DNA from: Thermoplasmata archaeon
GTDB taxonomy: Archaea > Thermoplasmatota > Thermoplasmata > Thermoplasmatales > Thermoplasmataceae
Reading direction: 5' to 3'
Length of the DNA stretch: 8,488 nucleotides
Assembly (NCBI GenBank): GCA_021797955.1
Contig: JAJZYV010000062.1
Location: forward strand, 1-8,488
Made by a program: the position numbers and the translations under genes. Positions 1 through 6,252 of this stretch are shown piece after piece (the first letter of the stretch is position 1; every line of letters starts with the position of its first letter). The notes beneath the pieces were generated by a model. The model searched no databases, was not told where the DNA came from, and worked only from the letters and a program-made list of their open reading frames with translations.

Positions 1-21
1 AAGTATCATGAAAATGGAATT

Positions 22-1305
22 ATGAGAGACAAAATCAATTTTAGTGAAAAACAAAAACTTGTTAACAGGATGATGCTGCTTTCAATTTTTATTGATCAAA
101 TGAATGTTTTTGAGGTTCCAATGATCAGTGTATTCATCAGGAGTACGTTCATTCACAACTCATACCTTTTTGGAATTTCGACCGGTGCTATTATTGGAGG
201 AGCATCAATCGGTTCGATATTAGGTGGAATATTATCTGATCGTATAGGAAGAAAACCCGTTTACGTGATGGATATAATCATATTCATTCTAACTTCCATT
301 GGATCTGCATTCGCACCCAACGTGACTATATTCATATTTTTCAGATTTGTAGCGGGAATAGCTGTTGGTGCTGACCTTGCCAATTGTTATTGTTTCATAA
401 TGGATAACAATGAACCTCGAAAAAGAGAGATCACCGCAACGAAAAATACCCTAATGGCATCCTTTTCGATACTGGCTATTAATATATCAGTCCTTTTTAT
501 GATCCTATATGGAACAAGCAGCTCATTAATGTGGAGGGTCGTTCTACTTTTGCCAGTAGCCCCTGCTATCCTTTCTTTAATTCTATCCTTCAAAATTTCA
601 GACGTCTTTGATTTCAAAATTGGAGTGGAAAATCCATTTCAGCTCAGAGGGTATTGGAAATATATGAAAAGTGATACGACAAGATGGAGAACAACAGTAT
701 TCAGCTGGATTTCTGGAATATCCAGTTCTATTGAGGTTGGAACTTTCGCATTTTTCCTTCCTTTGATAATAAATAACTTCAGCATCCAGAGCCTTTATCA
801 ACAGAGATTACTAATAATTTTTATCTATTCATTTGGAGTTCCTGCAGGTTATCTTGGTCCGAGATTTCTCCCTAAATTGGGACTGAGGAAGATCAGTTAT
901 ATCGGATACTTTTTTGCAACTCTGGCAATAATTGGAACAGGTGTTTCAATTTATTACAGATTGTACTTGGCAGTTCCATTTTTCATGATTTTATTTGTCT
1001 GGGGGAACCATTGGAACTCCCAGTCGACCCTTCCTTCTCAATCCTTGGTGGTTAATATGAAATACAGGGGCACCGCAACCGGTGTATCCAATTTTATCTC
1101 AGAAGTCCCGGAATTTATGAGCATTTCTGTGTTTCCAGCCGCAATAGCTTACTTAGGACTGTCCTACTCCACGCTGATTATCTCCGTTGCTCCAATTATA
1201 GGTTTCCTTGCGAGTATTTTTGTCTTCAAGGAGATATATGGATACCGTCATGATTTACTTAACACTAGCATGAGGACAGATATGGGAATCCAAGTTGAAT
1301 CATGA
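22..1305 (+). CDS. MFS transporter, sugar/metabolite-proton symporter type
   Basis: This is a 427-residue integral membrane carrier of the major facilitator superfamily, close to the usual 400-450 residues and 12 helices. The loop between helices 2 and 3 carries motif A (GGILSDRIGRKP, residues 68-79). Helix 4 has the RFxxGxxxG pattern (R108, G112, G116) followed by A117-D118, and W171-R172 starts the next helix. The second half has YRGTATG (348-354). These marks are typical of the sugar porter and aromatic-acid/metabolite symporter branches, which usually use the proton gradient. The substrate cannot be read from sequence. ATG at 22 puts a short polar N-terminus before helix 1 (from about residue 18), which is normal. 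The frame is open to the left edge, so an earlier start cannot be excluded. An ATGA overlap with a possible upstream stop at 23-25 would fit translational coupling. It is followed by the ABC exporter genes on the same strand but probably transcribed separately from them. Confidence 0.9.
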   Translation: MRDKINFSEKQKLVNRMMLLSIFIDQMNVFEVPMISVFIRSTFIHNSYLFGISTGAIIGGASIGSILGGILSDRIGRKPVYVMDIIIFILTSIGSAFAPNVTIFIFFRFVAGIAVGADLANCYCFIMDNNEPRKREITATKNTLMASFSILAINISVLFMILYGTSSSLMWRVVLLLPVAPAILSLILSFKISDVFDFKIGVENPFQLRGYWKYMKSDTTRWRTTVFSWISGISSSIEVGTFAFFLPLIINNFSIQSLYQQRLLIIFIYSFGVPAGYLGPRFLPKLGLRKISYIGYFFATLAIIGTGVSIYYRLYLAVPFFMILFVWGNHWNSQSTLPSQSLVVNMKYRGTATGVSNFISEVPEFMSISVFPAAIAYLGLSYSTLIISVAPIIGFLASIFVFKEIYGYRHDLLNTSMRTDMGIQVES

Positions 1306-1327
1306 TAAAGAGCTATTCCCACAAATC

Positions 1328-1338
1328 TTTAATTAATT
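1328..1338 (+). promoter_or_regulatory. Archaeal TATA box of the ABC exporter operon
   Basis: TTTAATTAATT is centred about 25 bases before the ATG at 1357. That is the archaeal TATA-to-transcription-start distance, so the message would begin at or next to the start codon (leaderless). This supports ATG 1357 over the upstream TTG at 1342. Confidence 0.55.
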
Positions 1339-1348
1339 CAATTGAATT
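1335..1348. repeat. 14-bp perfect palindrome in the ABC promoter (possible operator)
   Basis: AATTCAATTGAATT reads identically on both strands. It overlaps the 3' part of the TATA box and lies between it and the likely transcription start, where a bound repressor would block initiation. AT-rich DNA makes such palindromes more frequent by chance, so its role as an operator is inference. Confidence 0.4.
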
Positions 1349-1356
1349 TCAACACA

Positions 1357-2103
1357 ATGGAAGACAATTCGGATGATACTTTCCAATCATCAGCCTTCGC
1401 ACTGGTACTTGAAGGGGTGACTAAGAGTTTTTCTGGAATAAATGCAGTTAATGACCTGACACTCAGAATCAAAGATGGAGAAAGAGTAACGCTTCTGGGA
1501 GAGAATGGTGCAGGGAAAACAACAACTATGAAGATCATTTCGGGTCTTATGAAACCGGATAAAGGGAATGTAAGAATATATGGACACAGACCCAGCACTA
1601 TGGAAGCAAAGAAGTTCATTGGTTACCTCCCAGAGGATGCAAGCCCGTACCTGAATCTTTCAGTCAGGGAGAATCTTGACTATATTGGCACAATCAGAAA
1701 CACTGAAAACCTGCAAGACAAGATTGAAGAGATTTTGAGTATGCTAGACCTGAAAGAATTTGAGAGTCAAAAACCACTTTCTTTATCCAGGGGAAACAGA
1801 CAAAAACTCTGCCTCGCACTGTCCATAATCCACAGCCCAAGATTTGCCATTATGGATGAGCCCTTGAACTATCTAGATATACCAACACAGGAGAGGGTTT
1901 TCGAGTACTTTGAAAACATGGATGCCACTTTTCTTATTTCAACTCACATACTCTCTATTGCCAGAAGGTTGACGGAAAGAGTCTTGATTTTATCGAGGGG
2001 GAAGAAGATTTGGGAAGGCACAATAAAGGATCTTGAAGATTCACAAAGTGAAAGCAAATCAATAGAAGCAATTGTAACAGACTTGATGAAAAATGTTTCG
2101 TAA
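1357..2103 (+). CDS. ABC transporter ATP-binding protein (ABC-2 exporter type)
   Basis: This is a 248-residue cytoplasmic ATPase that would power the permease encoded next. Numbered from ATG 1357, Walker A is GENGAGKTT (48-56), the Q-loop region is GYLPED with Glu93 where Gln is usual, the signature is LSRGN (143-147) instead of LSGGQ, and Walker B is FAIMDEP (163-169) with catalytic Glu168. The D-loop is NYLD (171-174) and the switch His is H197. All catalytic residues are present, and the variant Q-loop and signature are common in the CcmA/ABC-2 drug or lipid exporter branch. The single domain fits a partner encoded separately. A TTG at 1342 could add five residues, but the TATA box 25 bases before the ATG favours 1357. 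The last 11 bases overlap the permease gene, which indicates coupled translation. The cargo is unknown. Confidence 0.9.
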   Translation: MEDNSDDTFQSSAFALVLEGVTKSFSGINAVNDLTLRIKDGERVTLLGENGAGKTTTMKIISGLMKPDKGNVRIYGHRPSTMEAKKFIGYLPEDASPYLNLSVRENLDYIGTIRNTENLQDKIEEILSMLDLKEFESQKPLSLSRGNRQKLCLALSIIHSPRFAIMDEPLNYLDIPTQERVFEYFENMDATFLISTHILSIARRLTERVLILSRGKKIWEGTIKDLEDSQSESKSIEAIVTDLMKNVS

Positions 2104-3514
2104 GGTTCTTTCTCTACTTATTAAATCAAGGTTTTCAAAGTCGTACCTCTTTGCTATTGCCCTCATATTTATTTACTCTCTTTTTACAATAAATTTCGGA
2201 TATGATAGCAACAGGAATTTTGGGGCATATTATTTGGCGTTCTTCTTCCTGTTGTTTTTAGTAAGCGCAACTTATACCGGAGGTATTTCTACCACATCTG
2301 CGGATCGAGATTTTCTTCTCACTTCAGCCATTCCCAATAGAGTGCTGGTCCCTGCCTTTTTTATTTCCCAGGCTCTGGTATCATCTCTCATATTTTCGTC
2401 TGCGGGAACTGCATCCTTAATGCTCGTCAGATACAATGACTATTCCTTTACAATGGGAATTATAGATGTAATTTGTATGGCAATATTACCGATTTCCATG
2501 AGTTTGATCATGGCATCATTATCCAGAACTTTAAGGATTTTAGTTTCCATTTTAGGAGGTACGTGGGTAATATCTTCATTTTTTGGAGTTTCGATTGGTC
2601 CACTGGCATTTTTGGAAGGGCACGTTACAGTTTCCTCAATGTTCCTTATAGTGGTTACAATTGTTGCAACTGCCATATCTTTCAACGCCATTCGGGAGGA
2701 ATCACTTCCCTTCAGGCTATCCGCAATGTCCTCCTCTAACAAGGGTTTTAAGAGATTATTTTCCTTCACCGGGAAATCCCCTGAGAGAGCGGTTTTCCAG
2801 CTGCATTTCAAGCAGGTAGACTTTTCAAGCAGAACGGCCTCAATGGGAAATATAAAGGTTAAGGTTAATCGTGTAAGTGTTTACACAATTCTTTTGGTAT
2901 CGTCAATAATCGCAACTTTTTTCACAATTTACGAATTTTATTTTAACAAGAATCTCAGTGGTTCAGCTTTTAGCTCCGATTATGTGTTATCCATATTTCC
3001 AGAAGCCTATGCAGCATGGGGAATTTCAATTGGATTGAGCAGTGGCACTCTTTCAAAGGAAAGGGCATGGCTTGCCTTTATTTCTATGCCCGCTGAAAAG
3101 TACATAAGAATTACGGAGCTGGCTAAAATTTTCCAAACAATGCTCGTTTCGGTCCCTTTTGTGATCGCAAATATAATCCTATTTTTCAGGGGTTTCTCAG
3201 AATCTCTCACATCCATTGTGATTTTCTTGGTATTGGTTCCAATATATAGCGGAATTAACTTCTCACTGTCTTTCTACAGAAAGGCGTTTCAAATAAAGCA
3301 AGAAGATGTACTGCCGACAACGTATAATATGTCACAATTTATGCTCCTTCCCGTAACTTTCATGATGCTTATTCTAATTTTTATTGGAATGTTTTTTCCA
3401 TTATCCTTACTATTCATAATATCAGGATCTGCAATATTTTTGATTCTTTTCATGGGTAACGCGAACCACTGGAAAAGAACCCTCTATAAAATGATAGAAA
3501 GCGGTTATATTTAG
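2093..3514 (+). CDS. ABC-2 type permease, two six-helix halves fused
   Basis: This 473-residue membrane protein is the probable transmembrane part of the exporter powered by the preceding ATPase. Six hydrophobic segments lie in about residues 18-197, a polar cytoplasmic linker spans about 198-262, and about six more segments follow in 263-457. After the second helix of each half there is a related stretch: SADRDFLLTSAIP (69-81) and SKERAWLAFISMP (321-333). Both fit S-x-[DE]-R-x-[FW]-L-x5-P, which resembles the coupling region of ABC-2 permeases. The chain therefore looks like a tandem duplication in which one protein replaces the usual homodimer. The start overlaps the ATPase stop by 11 bases, and no strong ribosome binding site is visible, so translation is likely coupled. 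It could also be annotated simply as a hypothetical membrane protein, but position and topology argue for the permease role. Confidence 0.75.
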   Translation: MFRKVLSLLIKSRFSKSYLFAIALIFIYSLFTINFGYDSNRNFGAYYLAFFFLLFLVSATYTGGISTTSADRDFLLTSAIPNRVLVPAFFISQALVSSLIFSSAGTASLMLVRYNDYSFTMGIIDVICMAILPISMSLIMASLSRTLRILVSILGGTWVISSFFGVSIGPLAFLEGHVTVSSMFLIVVTIVATAISFNAIREESLPFRLSAMSSSNKGFKRLFSFTGKSPERAVFQLHFKQVDFSSRTASMGNIKVKVNRVSVYTILLVSSIIATFFTIYEFYFNKNLSGSAFSSDYVLSIFPEAYAAWGISIGLSSGTLSKERAWLAFISMPAEKYIRITELAKIFQTMLVSVPFVIANIILFFRGFSESLTSIVIFLVLVPIYSGINFSLSFYRKAFQIKQEDVLPTTYNMSQFMLLPVTFMMLILIFIGMFFPLSLLFIISGSAIFLILFMGNANHWKRTLYKMIESGYI

Positions 3515-3528
3515 TTTTGAATGATTAT

Positions 3529-3544
3529 CCCTTAGATCTGGGGG
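3529..3544. repeat. Imperfect inverted repeat upstream of the padR-like promoter
   Basis: CCC-TT-AGATCT-GG-GGG has outer CCC/GGG arms around a central AGATCT palindrome; the TT/GG positions do not pair in DNA. It ends nine bases before the TATA box of the regulator gene, so it could be an operator or be part of the 3' end of the permease transcript. Neither role is shown. Confidence 0.25.
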
Positions 3545-3552
3545 ACGTTATT

Positions 3553-3560
3553 CTTAAATA
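3553..3560 (+). promoter_or_regulatory. TATA box of the PadR-type regulator gene
   Basis: CTTAAATA lies about 30 bases before ATG 3587. Transcription would then start a few bases before or at the start codon, giving a leaderless or nearly leaderless message. It also shows that the regulator need not depend on the exporter promoter. Confidence 0.5.
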
Positions 3561-3570
3561 GAATTACAAA

Positions 3571-3588
3571 ATGTCGATTTCGATACAT
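3571..3588. repeat. PadR-box-like inverted repeat ATGT-N10-ACAT at the regulator start
   Basis: ATGT (3571-3574) and ACAT (3585-3588) are inverted around a 10-base spacer that contains TCGA-TT-TCGA (3574-3583). Known PadR operators often have ATGT and ACAT separated by 8 bases, so the spacing differs by two. It covers the expected transcription start and touches the start codon, as an autoregulatory site would. Only eight bases are specified, so chance is a real alternative. Confidence 0.3.
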
Positions 3589-4087
3589 GAACCTTGGAGA
3601 ATATTCAGATAGTGCATTATTTATTCTATCCCTCAAACCCATGAGTGGGTATGAACTTTCCAGAAAATTGAAGTGGGACGGTTCCATGGTATCTGGTGGC
3701 ACAATAAGACCCCTATTAAAATCATTAGAGTATCACGGGTTTATTTCCTATGACATGAGAGGAAGAGCAAAGGTCTATAAACTAACATCTAAAGGAGAAA
3801 AATACGTCTCAAATCTAAGACTATTTAGGGAAAATATCAGGGAGAGAATGCTTGCAGTATCAATGGGAAGAGACCTATTGTTTCCGGATATTCTCGCAAG
3901 CATAGAGGATACGAATATACTGAATGAAACCATTGACCAACTTGCAGGAATAATTATCAGGCAAGTAAAAGTGGCATTTGTATTGAACAAGAGTGGAAAC
4001 TCTGATGCCGTCAAAGAACTGAAAGTTGATTTAAACAGAGTGGTGAGTGAGATTCTAAGTCTCCATAGACCCAAAATAGGTGATTAA
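3587..4087 (+). CDS. PadR family winged-helix transcriptional regulator
   Basis: This 166-residue DNA-binding protein has the PadR layout. The winged helix occupies about residues 8-76, with ALFILSL, then SGYEL (20-24), GGTIRPLLKSLEYHGFI (37-53) as the recognition region, and a wing ending in YKLTSKGEKYV (64-74). In classical PadR proteins the recognition segment reads GtlYpxLxxLE; here Tyr is replaced by Arg41. The C-terminal half (about 80-166) is predicted helical and would be the dimerisation and ligand-sensing part. PadR proteins are commonly repressors next to multidrug ABC exporters and respond to the drugs exported, so control of the upstream ATPase-permease pair is likely but inferred. 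A TATA box and a PadR-box-like repeat precede the gene. A four-helix membrane protein gene follows after 37 bases. Confidence 0.8.
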   Translation: MNLGEYSDSALFILSLKPMSGYELSRKLKWDGSMVSGGTIRPLLKSLEYHGFISYDMRGRAKVYKLTSKGEKYVSNLRLFRENIRERMLAVSMGRDLLFPDILASIEDTNILNETIDQLAGIIIRQVKVAFVLNKSGNSDAVKELKVDLNRVVSEILSLHRPKIGD

Positions 4088-4107
4088 GTTCAAATTCCAA
4101 TGACGAT

Positions 4108-4117
4108 AGGGGAAGTG
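4108..4117 (+). promoter_or_regulatory. Possible ribosome binding site of the CopD-like gene
   Basis: The purine-rich AGGGGAAGTG ends 7 bases before ATG 4125 and resembles the GGGG/GGTG anti-16S core. No convincing TATA box lies in 4088-4124, so the gene is likely translated from a transcript that starts at the regulator promoter. Confidence 0.35.
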
Positions 4118-4124
4118 TATTCGT

Positions 4125-4619
4125 ATGAATTTAACCTTACTGAATGACTTTGTTTTGTGGGTTCATATACTATCAGCAATTTTCTTCATGGGGGGGTCAT
4201 TCTTCATTTGGATTGTTGTAGTTCCCGCTTCATACAAGATCACTGATGATGAAAAATTTAGAACGAGAATAGTAGGATTAATCGGAAAACAGTTTGCGCT
4301 TTTTACAAATATTACATTGACGATACTTATAGTCACGGGAATATACAATACCACATGGTACCTTAATTATGATTTGAATAATTTATTTGACACTCCAGGG
4401 GGCCAGATTCTATTTGTTAAAACTATTCTAGTATTGGCAATGATTGTGCTTATGTACGGTAATAATCTATATCATGGAAAAAGAATCATGAATCTGGCAA
4501 AGGAGGGAAAAATGGAAGAGTTGCGGAGGCTCAGGAAATGGTCTCATATTCTTTCATATATCACGCTGGGATTGATGGTAGCTATTGTTTTTGCGGCAGT
4601 CTCCCTACAATTTTATTGA
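4125..4619 (+). CDS. CopD-like four-helix membrane protein
   Basis: The 164-residue protein has four membrane segments at about residues 7-33, 55-77, 95-115 and 138-162. Helix 1 carries WVHILSAIFFMGGS (12-25), close to the W-x-H...GG pattern of the CopD/DUF2269-like membrane families. Further histidines are H117 after helix 3 and H141 (KWSHILSY) at helix 4. In such families the histidines bind heme or copper, so a metal or heme role is possible but not shown. No copper chaperone, CopC domain or P-type ATPase gene is in the window. The gene is 37 bases after the PadR-type regulator on the same strand and is probably in the same transcript. A run of seven G at 4190-4196 inside helix 1 codes for Met-Gly-Gly. 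A neutral name, conserved membrane protein, would also be fair. Confidence 0.6.
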   Translation: MNLTLLNDFVLWVHILSAIFFMGGSFFIWIVVVPASYKITDDEKFRTRIVGLIGKQFALFTNITLTILIVTGIYNTTWYLNYDLNNLFDTPGGQILFVKTILVLAMIVLMYGNNLYHGKRIMNLAKEGKMEELRRLRKWSHILSYITLGLMVAIVFAAVSLQFY

Positions 4620-4656
4620 CTCTTATAACTCCTTAACAAAAATCTCTCCTAACATT

Positions 4657-5130
4657 CTAAATCATAAATATGGAACTCACTATGAGGAGAGCTGTTGATA
4701 AACCAACTTCCATGTAGAATCCAACTTCTATCCCGTAATTGTATATTGAACTACTTCCATAGAAATAATTTCCATTCGTATCTGGAGATATTTTAGTTAT
4801 GAAAATTACGTAGATCACAACGGAAAGTATGTCTAAGATAGCACTCATTAGCATTAGTCCGTTTGATGCTCTTCCCCTGTTCTTTGCCGTCATATATACT
4901 CCGCTGCATATGGCCATAATTGACGCTATTAGAAGGATGCCCCCTGAAATGTAACTGAGATAACTGAATTTTACCTTCTGAAGATTGTATCCGCCACTTG
5001 CCCATAGCGGATAAAAATGAATACTGCCGAAGAAAAAAACACTTTCTTTAAACCATGGAAGCAGGATACCGATTGCAAAGAGTATACCTACCAAAATTCC
5101 GAAAATTCCAAGAGATCGCTTATTTTTCAT
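4657..5130 (-). CDS. Four-helix membrane protein of unknown function
   Basis: I do not recognise this 157-residue protein. It has a basic N-terminus (MKNKR), then helix 1 (about 7-27) ending in LLPWF. An extracytoplasmic loop rich in aromatics follows (28-57), then helix 2 (58-82), a short basic loop KNRGR (83-87), helix 3 (91-112), a second polar Tyr/Ser/Asn-rich loop (113-132) and helix 4 (133-157). The topology would place both termini and the KNRGR loop inside. A small archaeal membrane protein with an LPWF-like end of helix 1 is a common but uncharacterised type. It lies 45 bases downstream of rps7 on the same strand, but has a TATA-like box about 25 bases before its ATG, so it can be transcribed on its own. 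It is convergent with the CopD-like gene with a 37-base spacer. Confidence 0.6.
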   Translation of the reverse strand: MKNKRSLGIFGILVGILFAIGILLPWFKESVFFFGSIHFYPLWASGGYNLQKVKFSYLSYISGGILLIASIMAICSGVYMTAKNRGRASNGLMLMSAILDILSVVIYVIFITKISPDTNGNYFYGSSSIYNYGIEVGFYMEVGLSTALLIVSSIFMI

Positions 5131-5149
5131 CTCACTAATTAAATTATGA

Positions 5150-5160
5150 ATTTATATTAA
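5150..5160 (-). promoter_or_regulatory. TATA box of the four-helix membrane protein gene
   Basis: On the minus strand TTAATATAAAT is centred about 25 bases before the ATG at 5130, pointing to a leaderless or very short-leader message. The GTGAG at 5131-5135 touches the ATG and is too close to act as an ordinary ribosome binding site. Confidence 0.5.
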
Positions 5161-5163
5161 AAA
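5159..5163 (-). terminator. Possible oligo-T terminator of the rps12-rps7 transcript
   Basis: Reading the minus strand past the rps7 stop, an A5T5 tract occupies 5159-5168 and its T5 half falls at 5159-5163. Short T runs suffice for termination by archaeal RNA polymerase, but five T without other support is weak. The tract runs straight into the TATA box of the next gene. Confidence 0.3.
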
Positions 5164-5175
5164 TTTTTGGAACGA

Positions 5176-5739
5176 TTACCTTGCAGATGCTGCAATTCTT
5201 TCAACTTCATCCTTTCTTGACACTGCATGTGAGGATTGGTCGTTTCTTGCGGCTGCCATTATCTCATCAGCGAGACATGACTCTATTGGTTTCTTGTTTT
5301 TATAGGATGCGTCTGTCGCTCCAATTGCGATATTCCTCAGTGCTTCATCGAGTCTTCTGGATGGAGAAACATCCACTGCCTTTGGTACTGCAATTCCACC
5401 ATATTTCAATCTTGTAACTTCTTCCCTTGGGGCCGCATTTTCAATAGCGTTGACAAGGAGTTGGATTGGGTTTTGCTTGGTCTTATCCTCTATAATCTGA
5501 AAAGCTTCTTTCAGTATTCTATATGCACCATATTTCTTCCCTGTCCATTTCTCTGTTCTCATTAACTTATTAATTAATCTTTCAACAGTGTTAACATTTT
5601 TCTTTCCTGCTGAATAATTTGAAAATCTACCACCAGTGTGCAGATTCATGTATGAGTTCAGATTCACATATTTGGATAGACCAAGATCGTGAACTTCTAT
5701 TCCGGTTACATCATATTTCCCAAATATTTTCAATTCCAT
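5176..5739 (-). CDS. rps7: Small ribosomal subunit protein uS7, archaeal type
   Basis: uS7 binds the 3' major domain of 16S rRNA, starts assembly of the 30S head and lines the mRNA exit/E-site. The 187-residue length matches archaeal uS7, longer than the roughly 155 residues of bacteria. Recognisable stretches are [12 protein letters not shown] (97-108), [16 protein letters not shown] (114-129), the [14 protein letters not shown] segment (154-167), and the archaeal/eukaryal C-terminus [12 protein letters not shown] (176-187). The ATG shares its A with the TAA stop of rps12 (TAATG), and GGTGAG at 5743-5748 inside the rps12 end is a good ribosome binding site 3 bases before the ATG. The two genes are thus one translation-coupled unit. 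The usual downstream partner, an elongation factor gene, is not in the window; an unrelated membrane protein gene follows instead. Confidence 0.96.
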   Translation of the reverse strand: MELKIFGKYDVTGIEVHDLGLSKYVNLNSYMNLHTGGRFSNYSAGKKNVNTVERLINKLMRTEKWTGKKYGAYRILKEAFQIIEDKTKQNPIQLLVNAIENAAPREEVTRLKYGGIAVPKAVDVSPSRRLDEALRNIAIGATDASYKNKKPIESCLADEIMAAARNDQSSHAVSRKDEVERIAASAR

Positions 5740-6167
5740 TATCTCACCGTTTTCTCCTTTCTTCCTCTGACCAGCTCAGATAAGGATATTCCATTTACAC
5801 CCACTACTTTGTATCTCACTCCTGGAATATCTCCTTTACTTCTTCCTTTGCTTCCGCCTATTCCTTCTACAAGCACTTCGTCGTGTTCGTCAATGTAGTT
5901 AATGGCTCCATCTCCAGGAGCAAATGCACTAATCTGCCTGCCGTTCTTTATTAGCTGAACCTTAACGCATTTCCTTATTGCTGAATTTGGCTGTTTTGCC
6001 TCAATACCTATCTTTTCGATTACGATTCCTCTTGCCTGAGGAGCTCCTTCCAGTGGATCACTTTTCTTTTTAAGTTCAAGCACCCTTCTCTTATATTTAC
6101 TGTTTGACCACCTGAATTTTTCCCTGTCAGAGCTTAATTTTGAACCTGCATTCTCTCCATTTGCCAA
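5739..6167 (-). CDS. rps12: Small ribosomal subunit protein uS12, archaeal type
   Basis: uS12 sits at the decoding centre of the 30S subunit and affects tRNA selection. The 142-residue protein is full length and of archaeal/eukaryal type. It starts [11 protein letters not shown], has the decoding loop KQPNSAIRK (58-66) with Pro60 and Lys58 conserved, then [10 protein letters not shown] (67-76), FAPGDG (82-87), and the second loop [12 protein letters not shown] (111-122). The start is a TTG at 6165-6167. It is supported by the match of the N-terminus to archaeal uS12 and by a ribosome binding site (GGTGAT, 6171-6176) three bases upstream. A leader of some 30-40 bases is implied by the TATA-like boxes. 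nusA, which precedes this gene in many archaea, is absent here: a 361-base non-coding stretch and a divergent MFS gene lie upstream. Confidence 0.97.
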   Translation of the reverse strand: MANGENAGSKLSSDREKFRWSNSKYKRRVLELKKKSDPLEGAPQARGIVIEKIGIEAKQPNSAIRKCVKVQLIKNGRQISAFAPGDGAINYIDEHDEVLVEGIGGSKGRSKGDIPGVRYKVVGVNGISLSELVRGRKEKTVR

Positions 6168-6170
6168 TAT

Positions 6171-6176
6171 ATCACC
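6171..6176 (-). promoter_or_regulatory. rps12: Ribosome binding site that fixes the rps12 TTG start
   Basis: On the minus strand AAGGTGAT precedes the TTG by three bases and its GGTGAT matches the complement of the conserved archaeal 16S rRNA 3' end (AUCACC). There is no ATG or GTG in a comparable position, so TTG is the start. Confidence 0.75.
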
Positions 6177-6218
6177 TTACTAAATTGATAGTTAGTTTAG
6201 ATTGAGTAGTAGGGTAAG

Positions 6219-6235
6219 TTAAATATGCATATAAA
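6219..6235 (-). promoter_or_regulatory. TATA-like boxes of the rps12-rps7 operon
   Basis: On the minus strand TTTATATG (6228-6235) and CATATTTAA (6219-6227) lie side by side. Starts about 25 bases downstream would give leaders of roughly 30-40 bases, which fits the use of a real ribosome binding site for rps12. Which of the two boxes is used cannot be decided by eye. Confidence 0.45.
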
Positions 6236-6252
6236 TTCTATTGTAAGCTTTG

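Noticed and set aside
1342..1344. TTG as the start of the ABC ATPase
   Set aside because: It falls inside the promoter palindrome, only about 10 bases after the TATA box, so it would probably lie upstream of the transcript start. ATG 1357 fits the TATA distance.
1338..1619. 93-codon minus-strand frame opposite the ATPase 5' half
   Set aside because: It is antisense to the Walker A region of a clear ATPase and shows no protein-family feature.
2440..2811. 123-codon open frame on the minus strand within the permease gene
   Set aside because: It lies wholly inside a well-supported membrane protein gene, has no start signal and no recognisable domain; it is a shadow of the real frame.
3571..3573. 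ATG upstream of the PadR-type regulator as an alternative start
   Set aside because: It is in another frame and meets a stop (TAG) after 13 codons.
3775..4074. 99-codon open frame opposite the PadR-type regulator
   Set aside because: It is antisense to a clear winged-helix protein; composition is rich in Ser/Leu/Phe as typical of shadow frames, with no start signal.
5181..5898. Plus-strand frames opposite rps7 and rps12
   Set aside because: The ribosomal proteins are unmistakable on the other strand; these frames show no family features and no promoter.
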